A stretch of DNA of 64,000 bases. Source: Micromonospora sp. MW-13 (GTDB lineage: Bacteria; Actinomycetota; Actinomycetes; Mycobacteriales; Micromonosporaceae). Location of the stretch: the NCBI RefSeq assembly GCF_003434305.1, contig NZ_QKKX01000079.1:1-64000 (forward strand), written 5' to 3'. Shown here in pieces: positions 10,319-19,588 of this stretch. Position 1 is the first letter of the stretch. Every line of letters begins with the position of its first letter. Below the pieces are notes generated by a model. That model worked only from the letters and a program-made list of their open reading frames with translations, was not told the DNA's origin and did no database searches. The translations under genes were made by a program, and so were the position numbers.

Positions 10319-10440
10319 CCCGCTACCCCAACACCGAGGAGCCTTCAGCTCTCGCAGCGACGCGCCCCACCCCCGCCACACGCCCAAGATCACCAACAGC
10401 ATCCCGAATGTGAGACAGAGCCGTTAGCGAGACAGCCCCG

Positions 10441-10823
10441 ATGAGTTCGCGGATGAACTCGGCGAGGGCGGCGAAGACGTGGAAGACGAGGCGTCCGCCG
10501 GGGGTGGTGGTGTCGAGGTTCTCGTGCAGGGAGGTGAACCCGACGTCGCGGCGGCGTAGCTCTCCCACGGTGGTGATCAGGTCTGAAAGGGAGCGGGACA
10601 GCCGGTCAAGGGACGGTACGACGAGGGTGTCGCCGCCGGCGAGGAATGCCAGGCACGCGGTCAGCTCCGGGCGGTCGGTGTCGCGGCCGGACTGCTTCTC
10701 GGCGAAGATCCGCCGGCAGCCGGTGGCCTTCAACGCGTCGAGTTGGCGTTCGAGCTTCTGCCCGCCGGTGGAGACCCGGGCGTAGCCGATGCGGATCTCG
10801 GTCGGCTGCGCCGGCGAGGGTTG
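10441..10823 (-). pseudogene. Serine recombinase (resolvase) fragment interrupted by the IS1182-like element
   Basis: The minus strand encodes a resolvase N-terminal catalytic domain: IGYARVSTGGQKLERQLDAL with the nucleophilic Ser, then FAEKQSGRDTDRPEL, TLVVPSLDRLSRSLSDL and FHVFAALAEFIRELI. Two faults are visible. A TGA lies just upstream in frame (10824-10826) with no ATG or GTG before the conserved region, only a TTG at 10733 that would drop the active-site segment. At about 10440 the frame leaves resolvase sequence (after FIRELI) where insertion-element DNA begins. The helix-turn-helix C-terminus is absent. It is probably a remnant of the Tn3-like or integrative elements that brought in the neighbouring copper genes. 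Confidence 0.78.
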
Positions 10824-10833
10824 TCACACGGAG

Positions 10834-11147
10834 ATGATCTCAGAAAACGGCGGTGAGGTGGTTATTGAACCCGCTGGTTGTTGAAGGAGTTTTTGACGAC
10901 CCGGGAGCCGGTCTCCGACCCGTGTCGGCGATCTTCAGGAAACGTTTGGTTTCTTGACGGTGTGGTTCGGGCGCGGCGTCGACCTGGGCGAGTTCGCCGC
11001 TGGTGTCGACGCGAAGGGGTGGGTGTTGTCGTGGCGGCCGATCCAGGCGCAGCGCGCCGGCGGCCGGGCAGTGGTCCTCCGTCGACCAGCACCCGACTGC
11101 CATTGCGGCTCGGCGACATACCCACGGGTAAGCGGCTGATGCCGCAG
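10834..11147. other. Gene-free stretch between mobile debris and the copper genes
   Basis: About 310 bases with no frame I can assign. It contains only short arginine-rich frames on both strands and no terminal repeats that I can match to the neighbouring insertion sequences. Confidence 0.35.
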
Positions 11148-11185
11148 CGCTACGGCGCACCTGCGGAGGCATGTGCGCCGTAGCG
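11148..11185 (-). terminator. Hairpin terminator downstream of copA
   Basis: Perfect 13-base inverted repeat CGCTACGGCGCAC / GTGCGCCGTAGCG with a 12-base loop, lying ten bases past the copA stop. There is no T-tract on the minus strand, as is common for actinobacterial hairpin terminators. Confidence 0.65.
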
Positions 11186-11194
11186 GTGTGGTCT

Positions 11195-13450
11195 TCAGGT
11201 GGCGGTGCGGAAGCGGCGTAGGCGGAGGCTGTTGGCGACGACGAAGACCGAGGAGAAGGCCATCGCGGCGCCGGCGATCATGGGGTTGAGCAGACCGGTG
11301 GCGGCGAGGGGTAGGGCGGCCACGTTGTAGGCGAAGGCCCAGAACAGGTTGCTCTTGATGATGCGCAGTGTCCGGCGGGACAGCCGGATGGCGTCCACGG
11401 CGGCGGTTAGGTCGCCGCGGACCAGAGTCAGGTCGGATGCCTCGATTGCCACGTCGGTGCCGGTGCCCATGGCCAGTCCGAGGTCGGCTTGGGCGAGCGC
11501 GGCGGCGTCGTTGACGCCGTCGCCGACCATCGCCACGGCCTTGCCCTCGGCTTGGAGCCGCTTGACCACGTCGACCTTGTCAGCTGGCAGCACCTCGGCG
11601 ATCACCTGGTCGATACCGACCTCGGCGGCAACCGCCTTCGCGACCGTGGTGTTGTCGCCGGTCAGCAGCACCGGCGTCAGGCCGAGCGTGCGCAGCTGCG
11701 CGATAGCGGCCCGACTGGTGGGCCTGACTTCGTCGGCGACGGTCAGGACGCCCTTGGCGCGGCCGTCCCAGCCGGCCAAGACGGCGGTGCGGCCGGCGGC
11801 TTGCGCCGCGGTCGCCGCCTGCTCGACCTCCTGCGGCACGTCGAGCCCGCGCTCGCGCAGCAGCCGCAACCGGCCGACCAGCACCTCCCGGCCGTCGACC
11901 GTGCCGGTGACGCCGAGGCCTTCGACGTTGACGAACCCCGTGACGGGCAGCAGGACGCCGGCCCGGGATGCCCCGGTGGCGACCGCCTGGGCGATCGGGT
12001 GCTCACTGGCGGCCTCCAGCGCGCCGGCCAGCCGCAGTAGTTCATCGGCGTCCTGACCGGCGGCGGGCAGCACGTCGACCAGCGTCATCTTGCCGCTGGT
12101 GACGGTGCCGGTCTTGTCCAGCACCACTGTGTCGACCCTCTTCGTGCTTTCCAGCATCTCCGGGCCCTTGATCAGAATGCCGAGCTGGGCGCCGCGGCCG
12201 GTACCGACGAGCAGCGCGGTCGGCGTGGCCAGGCCGAGCGCGCACGGGCAGGCGATGATCAGCACCGCCACGGCGGCGGTGAACGCTGCGGTCCAGCCGC
12301 TGTCGTTGCCGATCCAGAAGCCCAGAGTGCCGGCGGCGAGCGCGATCACGATCGGCACGAACACCCCGGAGATCCGGTCGGCGAGGCGCTGCACGGCGGC
12401 TTTGCCGGTCTGGGCCTGCTCGACCAGCTTCGACATCTGCGCGAGTTGGGTGTCGCCGCCGATGCGGGTGGCGGTGACCACGAGGCGGCCACCGGCGTTG
12501 ACGGTGGCGCCGACCACGGTGTCACCGCGGCCCACCTCCACCGGCACCGACTCACCGGTGAGCATGCTGACGTCGACCGCCGAGCTGCCCTCGTCCACCA
12601 CACCGTCGGTGGCGATTTTCTCCCCGGGCCGGACCACGAACCGGTCCCCCACGGCGAGCTGGTCGACCGGGATCCGCGTCTCTTCTCCGTCGCGGAGCAC
12701 CGCGACGTCCTTCGCGCCGAGTTCGAGCAGGGCGCGTAGGGCCGCGCCGGCGGTGCGCTTGGAGCGAGCCTCGAAGTAGCGGCCGGCGAGGATGAACGTG
12801 GTTACCCCGGCGGCGGCTTCCAGGTAGATGTTCCCGGCGCCGTCGGTACGGCTGATATCGAAGCTGAACGGGTGCGTCATCCCCGGCGTGCCGGCGGTGC
12901 CGAAGAATAGCGCCCACAGCGACCACCCGAACGCGGCGATCGTGCCGAGCGACACGAGGGTGTCCATGGTCGCCGCGCCGTGGCGCAGGTTGGTCCAGGC
13001 CGCCCGGTGAAACGGCAGGCCGCCGTAGACCACGACCGGGGCGGCCAGAGTCAGCGACAGCCACTGCCAGTAGGTGAACTGCCAGGCCGGGACCATCGCC
13101 AGCGCGATCACCGGCACGGCCAGCGCCACCGACACCCACAGCCGGGTTCGTAGACCGCGTAGCTCGTCGACGGGCTCAGCGGCCTCAGACGTCCCGTCCG
13201 CGGTGGGCGGCGGTGGCAGGGCGGCGGTGTAGCCGGTCTTTTCCACCGTGGCGATCAGGTCGGCCGGGGTGAGGCCGTCACCGTAGGAGACGGTGGCCTT
13301 CTCGGTGGCGTAGTTGACCGTGGCGCTCACGCCGTCGAGGCGGTTGAGTTTCTTTTCGATCCGGGCGGCGCAGGAGGCGCAGGTCATTCCCCCGATCGCC
13401 AGTTCGATCTGATTCGCAGCGACGCGCAGGGGCTTGGCGGTAGTGGTCAT
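11195..13450 (-). CDS. copA: Cu(I)-exporting P1B-type ATPase (CopA)
   Basis: Pumps monovalent copper out of the cytosol using ATP. The 751 residues hold, in order: an HMA metal-binding domain with Cys24 and Cys27 in GMTCASC, a transmembrane block, the actuator motif MLTGES, the membrane metal site ACPCALGLATP, the phosphorylation site DKTGTVTSGK, the SEHPIA motif of the nucleotide domain, and the hinge GDGVNDAAALAQADLGLAMG. The CPC motif and single N-terminal HMA place it in the P1B-1 (CopA) class. The start has AGGAG a few bases upstream and lies 12 bases after the stop of the secreted metal-associated gene, so the two are one transcription unit read leftward from the CsoR-controlled divergent promoter near 14.75 kb. 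Confidence 0.95.
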   Translation of the reverse strand: MTTTAKPLRVAANQIELAIGGMTCASCAARIEKKLNRLDGVSATVNYATEKATVSYGDGLTPADLIATVEKTGYTAALPPPPTADGTSEAAEPVDELRGLRTRLWVSVALAVPVIALAMVPAWQFTYWQWLSLTLAAPVVVYGGLPFHRAAWTNLRHGAATMDTLVSLGTIAAFGWSLWALFFGTAGTPGMTHPFSFDISRTDGAGNIYLEAAAGVTTFILAGRYFEARSKRTAGAALRALLELGAKDVAVLRDGEETRIPVDQLAVGDRFVVRPGEKIATDGVVDEGSSAVDVSMLTGESVPVEVGRGDTVVGATVNAGGRLVVTATRIGGDTQLAQMSKLVEQAQTGKAAVQRLADRISGVFVPIVIALAAGTLGFWIGNDSGWTAAFTAAVAVLIIACPCALGLATPTALLVGTGRGAQLGILIKGPEMLESTKRVDTVVLDKTGTVTSGKMTLVDVLPAAGQDADELLRLAGALEAASEHPIAQAVATGASRAGVLLPVTGFVNVEGLGVTGTVDGREVLVGRLRLLRERGLDVPQEVEQAATAAQAAGRTAVLAGWDGRAKGVLTVADEVRPTSRAAIAQLRTLGLTPVLLTGDNTTVAKAVAAEVGIDQVIAEVLPADKVDVVKRLQAEGKAVAMVGDGVNDAAALAQADLGLAMGTGTDVAIEASDLTLVRGDLTAAVDAIRLSRRTLRIIKSNLFWAFAYNVAALPLAATGLLNPMIAGAAMAFSSVFVVANSLRLRRFRTAT

Positions 13451-13462
13451 GATGACTCCTAC

Positions 13463-14431
13463 TTAGTCGTGGGCGTGGCCGGGCTCGCCGTGCCCGCCGG
13501 TGGTCGACGGACTCGGCGTGGCCGGACCATCCGGGGCAACGCCACCATCAGGGGAAGCGGCGCCGGCGCTCAGGGTGAATTCCGCGGTGCGGACCGTGCC
13601 CTGGTGCTGGAAGTCGAGGAACAGACGGTACGTGCCGGCTGAGGGCACCTCGGCGAAGAAGGTCACCTCAGGGCCGGGTCGGGTCCGTCCGTCGCCGGGC
13701 TCTCCGTCGGGGTGCACGTGCAGGTACGCCAGGTCGCCCTGTCGCAGCGCCACCAGGTGCCCGTACGCGCCCAGATAAGGCTCAAGATCGGTGACCGCAG
13801 CGCCGTCGCGGCTGACCGTCAGGGTCAGCTTGGAGGTGCGACCGGGCTGCAGGGCGCCGTCGATGGTGACGGTGTACCCGTCGACGGTGCTGCTGGCCGC
13901 CGGCGCCGGCAGCGGACGTGGAGTGAACACACCGGCGACGGACACGTCCACACCGAGAGTCAACGGCTGACCGCCGGCGGGGGTGAAGTCGGCGAAGGCC
14001 CGCCAGCTGCCCGGCTCGCCCAGCGGCGAGGCGACCCGCCACGTCCCGTCCGACGCCATCTCCGGGTGCACGTGCCGGAACCCGGACAGGTCCCGCCGGG
14101 CGACGATCAGGTGCATCCGCTTGTCGTGCGCCACCTCGAAGGCGGTCACGGCGCGCCCGTCGAGGCCCGTGATCTGAAACGCGAACTCCTCGACCGGGGC
14201 GGAGACCGGGTTCAGGGTGTAGCCGCGGTCGGAGACCAGCAGGCCACCGGGAACCTTATCGGCGGACGCAGACTCGGTGCCGTGGCCGCCGTCGCCGTGG
14301 CCGGTGGTGCTGTCGTGGCGTGTGTCGGCGGCCGGAGCGACCGGGTCAACGACGTCGCCGACCCCGTATGCCGCGCCGAACGCCGCCACCATGCCGACGG
14401 CGAAACCGGTCAACTTCAACGCTGTGTTCAT
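13463..14431 (-). CDS. Secreted/membrane-anchored heavy-metal-associated protein of the copper operon
   Basis: The true start is ATG 14431 (GAGGTGAT upstream), within a longer open frame. The 322 residues begin with MNTALKLTGFAVGMVAAFGA, a signal or anchor helix, followed by a His-rich linker (DTRHDSTTGHGDGGHGTE). The body has two immunoglobulin-like beta regions with conserved histidines in RRDLSGFRHVHPEM and DLAYLHVHPDGEPG, and a His-rich tail (GGHGEPGHAHD). Proteins of this pattern sit next to copA in many actinobacteria; the paired HVHP motifs suggest copper binding outside the membrane. It is the first gene of the leftward CsoR-regulated operon and is immediately followed by copA. Exact chemistry is unknown; a periplasmic-like copper buffer or chaperone role is my inference. 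Confidence 0.75.
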   Translation of the reverse strand: MNTALKLTGFAVGMVAAFGAAYGVGDVVDPVAPAADTRHDSTTGHGDGGHGTESASADKVPGGLLVSDRGYTLNPVSAPVEEFAFQITGLDGRAVTAFEVAHDKRMHLIVARRDLSGFRHVHPEMASDGTWRVASPLGEPGSWRAFADFTPAGGQPLTLGVDVSVAGVFTPRPLPAPAASSTVDGYTVTIDGALQPGRTSKLTLTVSRDGAAVTDLEPYLGAYGHLVALRQGDLAYLHVHPDGEPGDGRTRPGPEVTFFAEVPSAGTYRLFLDFQHQGTVRTAEFTLSAGAASPDGGVAPDGPATPSPSTTGGHGEPGHAHD

Positions 14432-14726
14432 GACAATCACCTCGGTCTCTAGACGGTCTTGCGATGACGCTGCGGAGCGGGCACCCCCCGCAGCGGTAGG
14501 CAACGAGACGACGTGACGCCCCGAGGCCACGTTCGCCTGTGGGCGGGCCGAGTCGGGCTGGGAAACTCTGGACGCCACCTGATCGTGCCGACGCCGTGCG
14601 CCGAACCGCGACACCGTCCGTCCCGTGCGACGCCTGTCGCCCGTCTCGCCCGATCGCCGTCACCACAATCCCCGTCCCTGCATCAGCATCCGTTAGCCCA
14701 TGCACGCCGTTTCCCCACCTCCGTGA

Positions 14727-14777
14727 ATACCCGCCGGGGGTATCGCCTTAGCAACTGTAACATACCCCCAAGGGGTA
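14727..14777. promoter_or_regulatory. Two CsoR-type copper operators in the csoR/copA divergent promoter
   Basis: Two G/C-tract palindromes lie between the divergent genes: ATACCCGCCGGGGGTAT (14727-14743) and ATACCCCCAAGGGGTA (14762-14777). They match the known CsoR operator pattern TACCC-(C/G)-rich-GGGTA. The second one ends at the ribosome site of csoR itself, so autorepression is expected. Confidence 0.8.
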
Positions 14778-14781
14778 GGTT

Positions 14782-15093
14782 ATGATGGTTGTCATGAGTA
14801 CACCCTTGGCCCCTACCAGGGGCTACACCGCCAGCAAGGATCAACTGCTCGCGCGACTGCGCCGCGTCGAAGGCCAGGTTCGGGGCATCGAGAAGATGGT
14901 CGACGACGACCGCTACTGCATCGACGTGCTCACCCAGATCTCCGCCATCCAGGCCGCGCTGGACAAGGTCGCCCTCGGCCTGCTCGACGGACACGCCCGG
15001 CACTGCATGCACGAAGGCGCCGCCGACGGCCGCGCCGACGAAATGGCCACCGAGATGATGGCCGCCGTCGGCCGCCTCATGAAACGCGGCTGA
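14782..15093 (+). CDS. csoR: CsoR-family copper-sensing transcriptional repressor
   Basis: A 103-residue all-helical repressor that releases DNA when Cu(I) binds. The Cys-His-Cys ligand set is visible: Cys in DRYCIDVLTQ, then His and Cys in GHARHCMHE. The family signature RLRRVEGQVRGIEKMV precedes it. The start could be the ATG at 14782 or 14785 (GGGGTAGG just upstream) or 14794; I use 14782 because the last has no ribosome site. It is divergent from the secreted metal protein and copA, and two palindromic operators fill the gap. The same palindrome recurs before the MFS gene, the FAD oxidoreductase/copZ pair and copB, so this protein probably controls the whole island. Confidence 0.93.
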   Translation: MMVVMSTPLAPTRGYTASKDQLLARLRRVEGQVRGIEKMVDDDRYCIDVLTQISAIQAALDKVALGLLDGHARHCMHEGAADGRADEMATEMMAAVGRLMKRG

Positions 15094-15314
15094 GGGACTC
15101 CACCGCGTGTGCTGATAGCGATGCGCGGGCGGCGTGTCGGACTCCAGTGTCCGCTGGTAATTCGGCAGCGGGTGCTTCCCGCGACTGCTGCGCGAGACGG
15201 TGTTCCGAGTAAGGTGTGCGGGAGTGCGCTGTCGGGGCGGTCGGCTATGGGCCGACCGCCCCTATGACGTCATGCAGGCGACGGGTCGTCGCTGCGTGCA
15301 GATCGCCGTGTTGG

Positions 15315-15782
15315 TTACCCTGCTTCGGCGGCGGTCGCCGGAATGACCAGGGTGGGGCGGCGGGTGTGGTGCAGCACCTTGATGGAGGTGCTGCCCAGCA
15401 GCGCCGCCTTTAGCCCTGTCCGACCGTGGCTGCCCAGGACGATGAGTTGGGCGTCGTCGTCCTCGGCGGTCTGCACGATCGCCTCGGCGGGGGTGGCCAT
15501 GGTGGAGGCGACCCTCGGCTCGGCGGTGAGTCCGGCCCTCTCGGCCAGCGCGGCGCCTTCGGTGGCGAGCCGCTCGGAGGCATCCAGTGTGCTGGCGTCG
15601 AGTCCGCGTAGCTGTTCGACGGCCGGGTGTCCCTCGAGGTGCGCGGCGAGTCCCTCCAGCGGTTGACGGGCGTAGAGGACCACGGCGCGGGCGCCGGGGA
15701 ACATCTCGGCGACTGTGTCGATGGCGGCGCGGGCGTTCGGCGAGCCGTCGTAGGCGATCAGGATCGGGGTGACGGTGCTCAT
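15315..15782 (-). CDS. Universal stress protein, UspA family
   Basis: A 155-residue single-domain Usp. The fold is shown by the N-terminal strand ILIAYDGSPNARAAID and the C-terminal ATP-loop motif GSHGRTGLKAALLGSTS (G-2x-G-9x-G-S/T), which indicates the ATP-binding subgroup. The start is ATG 15782 with GAAGGAGA six bases upstream; an upstream GTG would add five residues. It follows the MFS gene on the same strand after 55 bases and is probably co-transcribed from the promoter carrying copper-type operators at 17.3 kb. Role: stress adaptation, not further definable. Confidence 0.9.
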   Translation of the reverse strand: MSTVTPILIAYDGSPNARAAIDTVAEMFPGARAVVLYARQPLEGLAAHLEGHPAVEQLRGLDASTLDASERLATEGAALAERAGLTAEPRVASTMATPAEAIVQTAEDDDAQLIVLGSHGRTGLKAALLGSTSIKVLHHTRRPTLVIPATAAEAG

Positions 15783-15837
15783 GACAGTCTCCTTCACGGT
15801 GCTGGTCGTCGTGTAGGGCGTTTGTGCGGGCTTGCGA

Positions 15838-17256
15838 TCAGGCGTTCTGGCCGGCTGCGGTGTCGGCCTGCGTCCGGCTGCCGCTGCGCAGCGTGACCGC
15901 GGCGATGACGGCCCCGGAGGCGGCGATGATGCCGGCGCCGATGAACGCGGCGGAGTAGCCGTCGGTCAGTGCCGGCAGGTCGCCGAGCTGGCTGGCGCCG
16001 AAGCTGGCGGCGACGGCGGTCATGGCGGCTAGGCCGAGCGCGGAGCCGACCTGGTAGCTGGTGTTGACGATGCCGGAGGCCAGTCCGCCTTCCTCCGGGC
16101 GGGCGCTGGAGATCGCGGTGCCGAGGGAGGGGATGAAGGCCAGGGACATGCCCAGCGCCGCGACGAGCGAGGCGGGCAGGACGTCGGCGGCGAAACTGCC
16201 GTCGGGACGGATCAGGGCCAGCCACCCGAGACCGGCGGCGAGGACCGCGAGTCCGGTCACCACCATCGGCTTGGGTCCGAACCGGTTGATGGCCCTCGGG
16301 GCGAGGGCGATCATCCCGACCATGATCAGGACGGTCATCGGCAACAGCGCGGCGCCGCTGGGGAAGGCGCTGTAGCCGAGGACCTGCTGCAGGTACAGGT
16401 TCAGGTAGAACCACATCGGGATCCACGCCGCGCCGAGCAGCAGCTGGGCGATGTTCGCGGCGGCCAGGTTCGGCGCCCGGAAGATCGACAGCCGCATCAG
16501 AGGTTCCCGGCGGGCCGCCTGGATGGCGACGAACGCCGCCAGCGCCGCCACGGCGCCGGCCAGTGCCAGCCACGTCTGCCCGGACGCCCAGCCAACCTCC
16601 GGAGCCCGGACGACGGCGTACACGGCGGCGCCGAGACCGGCGGTGACGGTCACCGCGCCCGCCACGTCGAGGGAGCCTCGACGGGCGCCGCCGGCCGGCA
16701 TCAACGCCGGGGTGGCGAGAACGGCGAGCAGCGCGATGGGGATGTTGATGTAGAACACCCAGGGCCAGCTGACGTACTCGGTGATGACGCCGCCGAGGAA
16801 CACCCCGGCGGTGCCGCCGGCGGGTGCTGCCGCCCCGTAGAGGGCGAGGGCCTTGGTGAGTTCCCGCGGCTCGGCGCCGAAGAGCATCATCAGCAGGGTC
16901 AGCGCCGACGGTGCGATCAGCGCTGCGCCGGCGCCCTGGACGGCGCGGGCGGCCAGTTCGACGGCGACGCTGTCGGCCAGGCCCGCCGCGGCGGAGCCGA
17001 CCAGCAGGATCAGCCAGCCGGCGGTGAACATGCGGCGGGCGCCGAACAGGTCGGACAGCCGGCCGCCGAGCAGCAGCAGGCCGCCGAACGCGACGACGTA
17101 GGCGTTGAACACCCAGGACAAGTTCTCCGGCGAGAACCCGAGGTCGGCCTGCATCCGGGGTAGGGCGACGCCGATGATCGAGGTGTCCATGATGACCATG
17201 AACTGGGCGAGCGCGATGAGGCCGAGGGCCCACCACCGCTTGGTTGGGTTTGACAT
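15838..17256 (-). CDS. MFS drug/metabolite efflux transporter (DHA2-like)
   Basis: A 472-residue polytopic membrane protein starting at ATG 17256 (AAGGAG eight bases upstream). The N-terminus shows the family hallmarks LIALAQFMVIMDTSIIGVAL and, in the 2-3 loop, GGRLSDLFGARRMF (motif A); motif C-like glycines appear in GAAAPAGGTAGVFLGG, and FYINIPIALLAV follows. Hydrophobic segments alternate through the C-terminus, compatible with 12-14 helices. Proton-driven export is expected. Two CsoR-like palindromes lie directly upstream, so unlike typical members it may respond to copper; the substrate is unknown. A universal stress gene follows in the same direction. Confidence 0.88.
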   Translation of the reverse strand: MSNPTKRWWALGLIALAQFMVIMDTSIIGVALPRMQADLGFSPENLSWVFNAYVVAFGGLLLLGGRLSDLFGARRMFTAGWLILLVGSAAAGLADSVAVELAARAVQGAGAALIAPSALTLLMMLFGAEPRELTKALALYGAAAPAGGTAGVFLGGVITEYVSWPWVFYINIPIALLAVLATPALMPAGGARRGSLDVAGAVTVTAGLGAAVYAVVRAPEVGWASGQTWLALAGAVAALAAFVAIQAARREPLMRLSIFRAPNLAAANIAQLLLGAAWIPMWFYLNLYLQQVLGYSAFPSGAALLPMTVLIMVGMIALAPRAINRFGPKPMVVTGLAVLAAGLGWLALIRPDGSFAADVLPASLVAALGMSLAFIPSLGTAISSARPEEGGLASGIVNTSYQVGSALGLAAMTAVAASFGASQLGDLPALTDGYSAAFIGAGIIAASGAVIAAVTLRSGSRTQADTAAGQNA

Positions 17257-17272
17257 GACACTCACTCCTTGA

Positions 17273-17324
17273 TGCCCCTAGGGGGTACCGGTATGCGCTG
17301 TGCAGGTATACCCCCGGCGGGTAT
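17273..17324 (-). promoter_or_regulatory. Tandem CsoR-like operators upstream of the MFS/usp operon
   Basis: TGCCCCTAGGGGGTA (17273-17287) and ATACCCCCGGCGGGTAT (17308-17324) sit within 70 bases upstream of the MFS start. Both repeat the TACCC/GGGTA palindrome seen at csoR. Confidence 0.7.
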
Positions 17325-17533
17325 CAGGTGTCAAGTGAGCCGCGTCATCGCGCGGAGTCCCGCCCGCAGTGACTTCCCACCAGTTCGACCGGTGAGCCCC
17401 GCTGGGCAAGGGTTGTGGTGGCGGTAGGTCAGGGACCCGGTGGGTGCCGAACCGGACGGCGACCCCAGGTGGTCTTTTCGGTGACGCCGTCGAGGCGTGG
17501 AGGGTTGTGCGGCGGGCAGCGGGTGCGTGGTGG

Positions 17534-18716
17534 TCAGCTGCGCGTCGCGTCCGGCGGTGAGGCCCGCCGCCCGCGACGGATGATCATGGCGGTGGGCGCT
17601 AGAAGCGAGATGGTCACGGCGATGGTGGCGGTCAGTCCGATCGCGTCCTGGGCGAGGCCGCTGACGATGTAGAGCAGGCCGGCGGCGGTCCCGCCGACGC
17701 CGATGACGACTCCGGCTGCCGCTGCGGGCGCGTCGGGCGCGGCGTTCTGCGCGGCGAGGATCAGCAGGGGTTGATTCATGTAGAGCAGGGCTCCGGCGAA
17801 GCCGGCGGCGAGCAGGGTGAGCGGTCCCGCCGGCACGGCGAGGATCGCCGCCAAGGGAACGATGGCCGCCAGCGCGGAGGTGGTGGCGGTGCGAGCGTGC
17901 CCGACACGCGGGGCGAGGGCTCCGCCGGCGATCGCGCCGAGCGCGGCGGACAGGGAGAACACGGCCCAGCAGCGGCGCGTCCGAGGCGAGACCCCGCGCG
18001 GTCACCAGCCACAGCGGCACGGCGCTGGTAACGGTGATGAACGCCAGGCTGACCAGCGCCGAGGCGGCTGCGAGCCAGCGGACCCGCGCGGTGAGGAGTT
18101 CCCGCGTGAACAGTCGCAGGCGGTCGGTGGGACGGTGCGGTTCCCACTCGGGCAGCAGGGTCAGCACGGCGACGGCCAGGATGAGTCCGGGCGCCATCAG
18201 CCACGGCGTGACGTCGGCGCCGAACCGGGACACCAGGTACAGGACCACCACCGGGCCTACGGCGAAGCCGGCCATGCCACCGGTGGTGAACAGGCCGACG
18301 GCCAACCCGGGGTTGGGCGAGGAGGGGCTTCCCACGATGCTGGTCGCGACCGGATGCAGGGCGGCGGAGCCGATGCCCCCGACAACGAGCAGCAGCAGCG
18401 TCACCGCGACGTTACCTGCCACGGCGATGAGGCTGAGCGCGACGGCGGCCACGGCGATGCCGGCGGCGGCGACCCGCCGCATCCCGATCCGGTCGGCGAC
18501 CGCCCCGAGTGCCGGCTGGGTGAGCGAGGAGCTGACGTTGAACGCCGCGACCAGCAGCGCCAGCGTCGCGGTGCCCGCGCCGAGACGCACCTGCAGGGTG
18601 GGCAGCAGCGCTCCGAGGATGGCGGTCAACGCGTCGTTGGCGGCGTGCGCCACCGCGAGCAGGACCGCCATGGCGGCTCCGGTGACCAACCCTGGTCGGC
18701 GAACAACGTGTGGCAT
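17534..18716 (-). pseudogene. MFS transporter with a single frameshift (fosmidomycin-resistance-like family)
   Basis: The first frame starts at ATG 18716 and encodes about 250 residues with clear membrane segments and the A-motif region GAVADRIGMRRVAAAG. At about 17965-17970 it changes to arginine-rich nonsense, while the correct continuation (FSLSAALGAIAGGALAPRVG to the end, including LYIVSGLAQDAIGLTATIAV) lies in another frame and stops at 17534. One extra C in a GGCC run at the junction would explain it. Joined, the protein is about 393 residues, a normal MFS length. It is either a recent pseudogene or a sequencing error. The family name is an inference from overall pattern. Confidence 0.75.
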
Positions 18717-19035
18717 GCGATGTCCTTCATCGATCGCGCGCCCTGGGGCCTTCCCGACGGCGTGAAGCTATCAGTCGGCCGGCGACCGGCCCTGTCAGCC
18801 CACCCCCCTCGCCCTGCCCACCCCGTCCACGAACCCGACTGACGGCAAGGGCCGGGCCGGCGCGGATCGCCTCCCGCCCAGCGCGGTGGTGGCTTCCTGT
18901 GTGGCCGGCGAGGCTATGGGCTGAGCGTGTCGCCGTGCCGGCTGCTGCCTTCATCGTGCGCGCGGCGCCGAACCAGCAGGCCTGAGGTCGCTGAACCTGT
19001 GACCGGTGGTGCCGGTGAGCAGACTCAGGTGGCGG
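18717..19035. other. Gene-free spacer
   Basis: About 320 bases between the frameshifted MFS gene and the AhpD-like gene. I see no palindrome of the copper type and no supportable small gene. Confidence 0.35.
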
Positions 19036-19548
19036 CTACTCCCGCAGGCCGGCGACGAGGTTGAACGCGCCGGTCAGCACGTTGAGCGCGACCACGCCGA
19101 CGACGTCGGCGATCTCCCGGTCGCGGTAGCCGTACGCGCGCAGGTCGTCGACATCGGCGTCGGTGATGCTCGACGGGCTGCGGTAGACGCGCATCCCGAA
19201 GGCCAGGACGGCGGCGATCGCCGGGTCCGCGGACGTGGCGTCGTGCGCCCGGGCGATCTCGTCGGGGTCGACGCCGAGGCTGGCGGCGGCGTCGCGGTGC
19301 GCCCGCAGGCACACCTGGCAGCCTTGCACCGCCTGCACCGCAATCGACAGGCGCTCGCTGACGCGCCGGTCGAGCTTGGCGCGCCTCATCGCACGGCTCA
19401 GCTGCAGGTAGCCGCCGAGCACGGCTGGTGAGTGCGCCATGGTGCTGACCATGGCGCCCACGCTGCCGTGGCGGTCCACGAGGTCGGCCAGCATGTCCCG
19501 CGCCGCGCCTTGGGCGCTGTCCGGATTCAATGGTGTCAGGCGGCTCAT
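19036..19548 (-). CDS. Carboxymuconolactone decarboxylase/AhpD-like peroxidase-related protein
   Basis: A 170-residue all-helical protein of the AhpD/CMD family. The redox motif is present as VQGCQVCLRAHRDAAASLG: CxxC followed by a histidine three residues later, the arrangement of peroxidase-related members, with the acidic partner expected upstream in the SERLSIAV helix. Members reduce peroxides or act as alkylhydroperoxidase partners. It starts at ATG 19548 and lies 40 bases downstream of the FAD oxidoreductase gene in the same direction, so the pair probably forms an operon under the operator at 20.9 kb. A role in handling copper-generated oxidative stress is inferred from context. Confidence 0.85.
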   Translation of the reverse strand: MSRLTPLNPDSAQGAARDMLADLVDRHGSVGAMVSTMAHSPAVLGGYLQLSRAMRRAKLDRRVSERLSIAVQAVQGCQVCLRAHRDAAASLGVDPDEIARAHDATSADPAIAAVLAFGMRVYRSPSSITDADVDDLRAYGYRDREIADVVGVVALNVLTGAFNLVAGLRE

Positions 19549-19588
19549 CTCAACTCCTGTCGGATGGAACTTGTCGGTGCGCGGTCAC

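Noticed and set aside
15794..17236. Long minus-strand frame shifted by one base over the MFS gene
   Set aside because: Arginine/glycine-rich shadow of the real transporter frame (15838-17256).
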